Assembly (NCBI GenBank): GCA_030744635.1
Contig: JASLQE010000151.1
Coordinates: forward strand, 1-6,908
Direction: 5' to 3'
DNA from: Dehalococcoidia bacterium
GTDB lineage: Bacteria; Chloroflexota; Dehalococcoidia; JACVQG01; JAHKAY01
DNA length: 6,908 nucleotides
Shown here: positions 5,543 through 6,908 of the stretch, piece by piece
Layout: each line of letters begins with the position of its first letter
Position numbering within the stretch: the first letter of the stretch is position 1
Translations under genes and position numbers: made by a program
The notes under the pieces: model-generated
What the model saw: the letters and a program-made list of their open reading frames with translations, nothing else
What the model was told of the DNA's origin: nothing
The model's database searches: none

Positions 5543-6697
5543 CTACGCGTCTGGCTCCACCATCTCCAGGAAGGCTTGGACACGATTCCGTATCTGTCCC
5601 ATATTGCTGGGTATATATTCCCGCTCCAGGCTGATGGCCTGGACACCGGCCTGTTTTACGCGGTCCAGGAAGAAGGGGCGTCGCATCTCGCGGGAACGGG
5701 AGTAGCGCTGTGCCAGCTCAATAACGCCGTGAATATTGAACTCCTTCACCCATTCCGCCGTCTGCTCTATCTGGGCCTCCCAGGCCACCATGCGGGCGGG
5801 GCCGGGCTGCCCTAGATAGCGGTGGGCTATGGCCCGCTGTGGGTCACGGCCGTCCAACTCCACCAGGCCCCAGTAATACCGACTACCGGTGTCGAAGTCG
5901 TCCATGGCCACCACGCAGCCGGCGTCTTCGATGACCTCCACATAGGCGGGGTTGTCGGCGAAATCACTGGACACCATTATGCGAGTGGCCGGGGAGGAGA
6001 GCTGGGCCTGTCTCTCCCTGATATATGGCAGCAAATCAGCCAACTCCTGGTTGAATCGGTCCACGGGCATCAGGGTGCCGGCTGTAGTGAGTCCCACCAT
6101 CTCGGCACCGCTGAGGGGTGGCACATCCTGCTTGCGCATCTCATATACCTCAAGCATGAGGGAGCGCCGCCGGTTGCATACCTCTATGGCACGGGCCAGG
6201 TCTGAATCGGCTATCTTTTTGCCGGACAGGCCCTCCACCGCGGTCACGAACTCGGATATCTCACCGGCGTAGTACTTGATGGTCTGCTCTGAGGCGCAGT
6301 GGGGAAGGTGCAGGATATGGGTGAAACCGGTCTTGCCCAGGTGCCGCCACACATCCCACAGGCGGGTGATGTCCTGCTCCCAGGTGGTGGCTACAACCCC
6401 GTCCAGAAAGTCCATGTCGTTGTCCAGCAGGGACTGGAGCACATGGTTGCAGTACCCGCAGCTATTGGCGGAGCGGATTACCAGCGCATCATCTATCTTG
6501 TCGGACCATGTACCGCTTACCCGCCACGGCATGATGCCGGCTGCCACCAGTACCTCCACCGGGACATAGGTGCACGCAATACCCACCACCTTACCGCCGC
6601 CCTTCTTCCATTCCCGTGCCCACTGTGCCCGGTTCTCCGGTTGGTTAGAGGTGACCAGCTTCTGTAGCCTGGCTTCCGCTTCTGCGCTCAACGCCAA
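5543..6697 (-). CDS. 2-hydroxyacyl-CoA dehydratase subunit lacking usual cluster Cys
   Basis: This 384-residue protein is the partner subunit of the same family. VGIACTYVPVEVLVAAG at 38-54 and MPWRVSG at 56-62 are the classic N-terminal signature. SANSCGYCNHVLQSLL at 76-91 is the first cysteine motif (C80, C83). YYAGEISEFVTAVEGLSGKKI at 142-162 is the conserved helical region. ISLEREY at 355-361 with GQIRNRVQAFLEM at 367-379 is the family C-terminus. Where relatives carry the second cysteine (CD) this protein has ATTWEQD (103-109), and where they carry the third it has QRYSRSRE with S333. It therefore seems to keep one of three cluster ligands, unlike its operon partner. Translation starts at TTG 6697 or, with better spacing from AAGGAAAGG (6711-6703), at the in-frame TTG two codons later; no ATG is available before the upstream TGA. 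It is the first gene of the operon, with a promoter near 6796-6825. Confidence 0.9.
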   Translation of the reverse strand: MALSAEAEARLQKLVTSNQPENRAQWAREWKKGGGKVVGIACTYVPVEVLVAAGIMPWRVSGTWSDKIDDALVIRSANSCGYCNHVLQSLLDNDMDFLDGVVATTWEQDITRLWDVWRHLGKTGFTHILHLPHCASEQTIKYYAGEISEFVTAVEGLSGKKIADSDLARAIEVCNRRRSLMLEVYEMRKQDVPPLSGAEMVGLTTAGTLMPVDRFNQELADLLPYIRERQAQLSSPATRIMVSSDFADNPAYVEVIEDAGCVVAMDDFDTGSRYYWGLVELDGRDPQRAIAHRYLGQPGPARMVAWEAQIEQTAEWVKEFNIHGVIELAQRYSRSREMRRPFFLDRVKQAGVQAISLEREYIPSNMGQIRNRVQAFLEMVEPDA

Positions 6698-6707
6698 CCG
6701 CCTTTCC

Positions 6708-6722
6708 TTGATGCTACATCAA
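6708..6722. promoter_or_regulatory. small dyad at the dehydratase ribosome binding site
   Basis: TTGATG (6708-6713), CTA, CATCAA (6717-6722) is a perfect 6-bp inverted repeat. Its inner edge overlaps the start of the AAGGAAAGG ribosome binding site of the 384-residue dehydratase subunit. It could be an operator or a leader stem limiting ribosome access. At this length chance is also plausible. Confidence 0.35.
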
Positions 6723-6795
6723 AGATGCGCTAAATTCTATCTGTAGTGCCCCGCTTGAAGGTGCAGAGGGCCATCGGTATCGGTCTATAGAATGG

Positions 6796-6825
6796 ATGAT
6801 ATGTCTCTGAAACCCGTGGTGTCAA
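6796..6825 (-). promoter_or_regulatory. sigma70-like promoter of dehydratase operon
   Basis: Read on the minus strand, TTGACA (6825-6820, six of six) is followed after 18 bases by TATCAT (6801-6796, five of six). Transcription would begin near 6789, leaving a leader of about 90 bases before the TTG start. This is the best promoter match in the window. Confidence 0.55.
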
Positions 6826-6888
6826 ATCAGTGCGTGGAGGTCGTTAAGCAAACCCTTTTTCTTCCCGCCCACCCGCCCAGTTTATATC

Positions 6889-6907
6889 TGTGGGGGGCAC
6901 CCCCACA
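6889..6907. repeat. GC-rich hairpin at window edge
   Basis: TGTGGGGG (6889-6896) and CCCCCACA (6900-6907) are perfect reverse complements around GCA. There is no adjoining T-tract on either strand. It may end a transcript from outside the window or be another intergenic hairpin like those at 4037-4128. Apart from this hairpin, the promoter and the dyad, nothing else was seen in 6698-6908. Confidence 0.45.
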
Positions 6908-6908
6908 C

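Noticed and set aside
5102..5815. Plus-strand frames of 237 and 248 codons opposite the dehydratase genes
   Set aside because: Rich in His, Gly and Leu without motifs, and opposite two clear family members; third-position GC explains the open frames.

Overview
This 6.9 kb window of moderately GC-rich bacterial DNA carries six protein genes that can be read with confidence and one broken gene. The gene set points to an anaerobic or facultatively anaerobic bacterium that degrades organic acids or aromatics. It includes a paired 2-hydroxyacyl-CoA dehydratase/benzoyl-CoA reductase-type enzyme, a nitronate monooxygenase-like flavoprotein, a YtcJ-like amidohydrolase and a dodecin. Together with GC-rich intergenic hairpins, this would fit Chloroflexota (Dehalococcoidia) or another sediment anaerobe, but the assignment is an inference.

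Layout. (1) Positions 1-~480, minus strand: a decayed type II NADH dehydrogenase-like FAD/NAD(P) oxidoreductase. It has no start codon and is frameshifted near the window edge by what looks like a 5-bp tandem duplication. (2) Positions 649-2434, plus strand: a dodecin with a strong Shine-Dalgarno sequence but ATC where the start codon should be, followed by a metal-dependent amidohydrolase that also lacks a well-placed ATG/GTG/TTG. (3) Positions 2476-3984: a divergent pair, a nitronate monooxygenase family enzyme (minus) and a small VOC-fold protein (plus). They share an 81-bp intergenic region with a perfect 19-bp palindrome. (4) Positions 3985-4225: an intergenic region of GC-rich hairpins, ending in a clear rho-independent terminator for the minus-strand operon. 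(5) Positions 4226-6697, minus strand: two consecutive 2-hydroxyacyl-CoA dehydratase family subunits (384 and 428 aa) transcribed as an operon. A sigma70-like promoter lies near 6796-6825 and a small dyad abuts the first gene's ribosome binding site.

The two dehydratase subunits presumably form one heterodimeric iron-sulfur enzyme acting on a CoA thioester. Its ATP-dependent activator and its CoA ligase or transferase are not in the window, so the substrate cannot be named. The most unusual points are the apparent loss of two of three cluster-ligand cysteines in only one of these subunits, the ATC at the expected start of the dodecin (and perhaps of its neighbour), the perfect palindrome between the divergent genes, and the way the oxidoreductase gene was broken.
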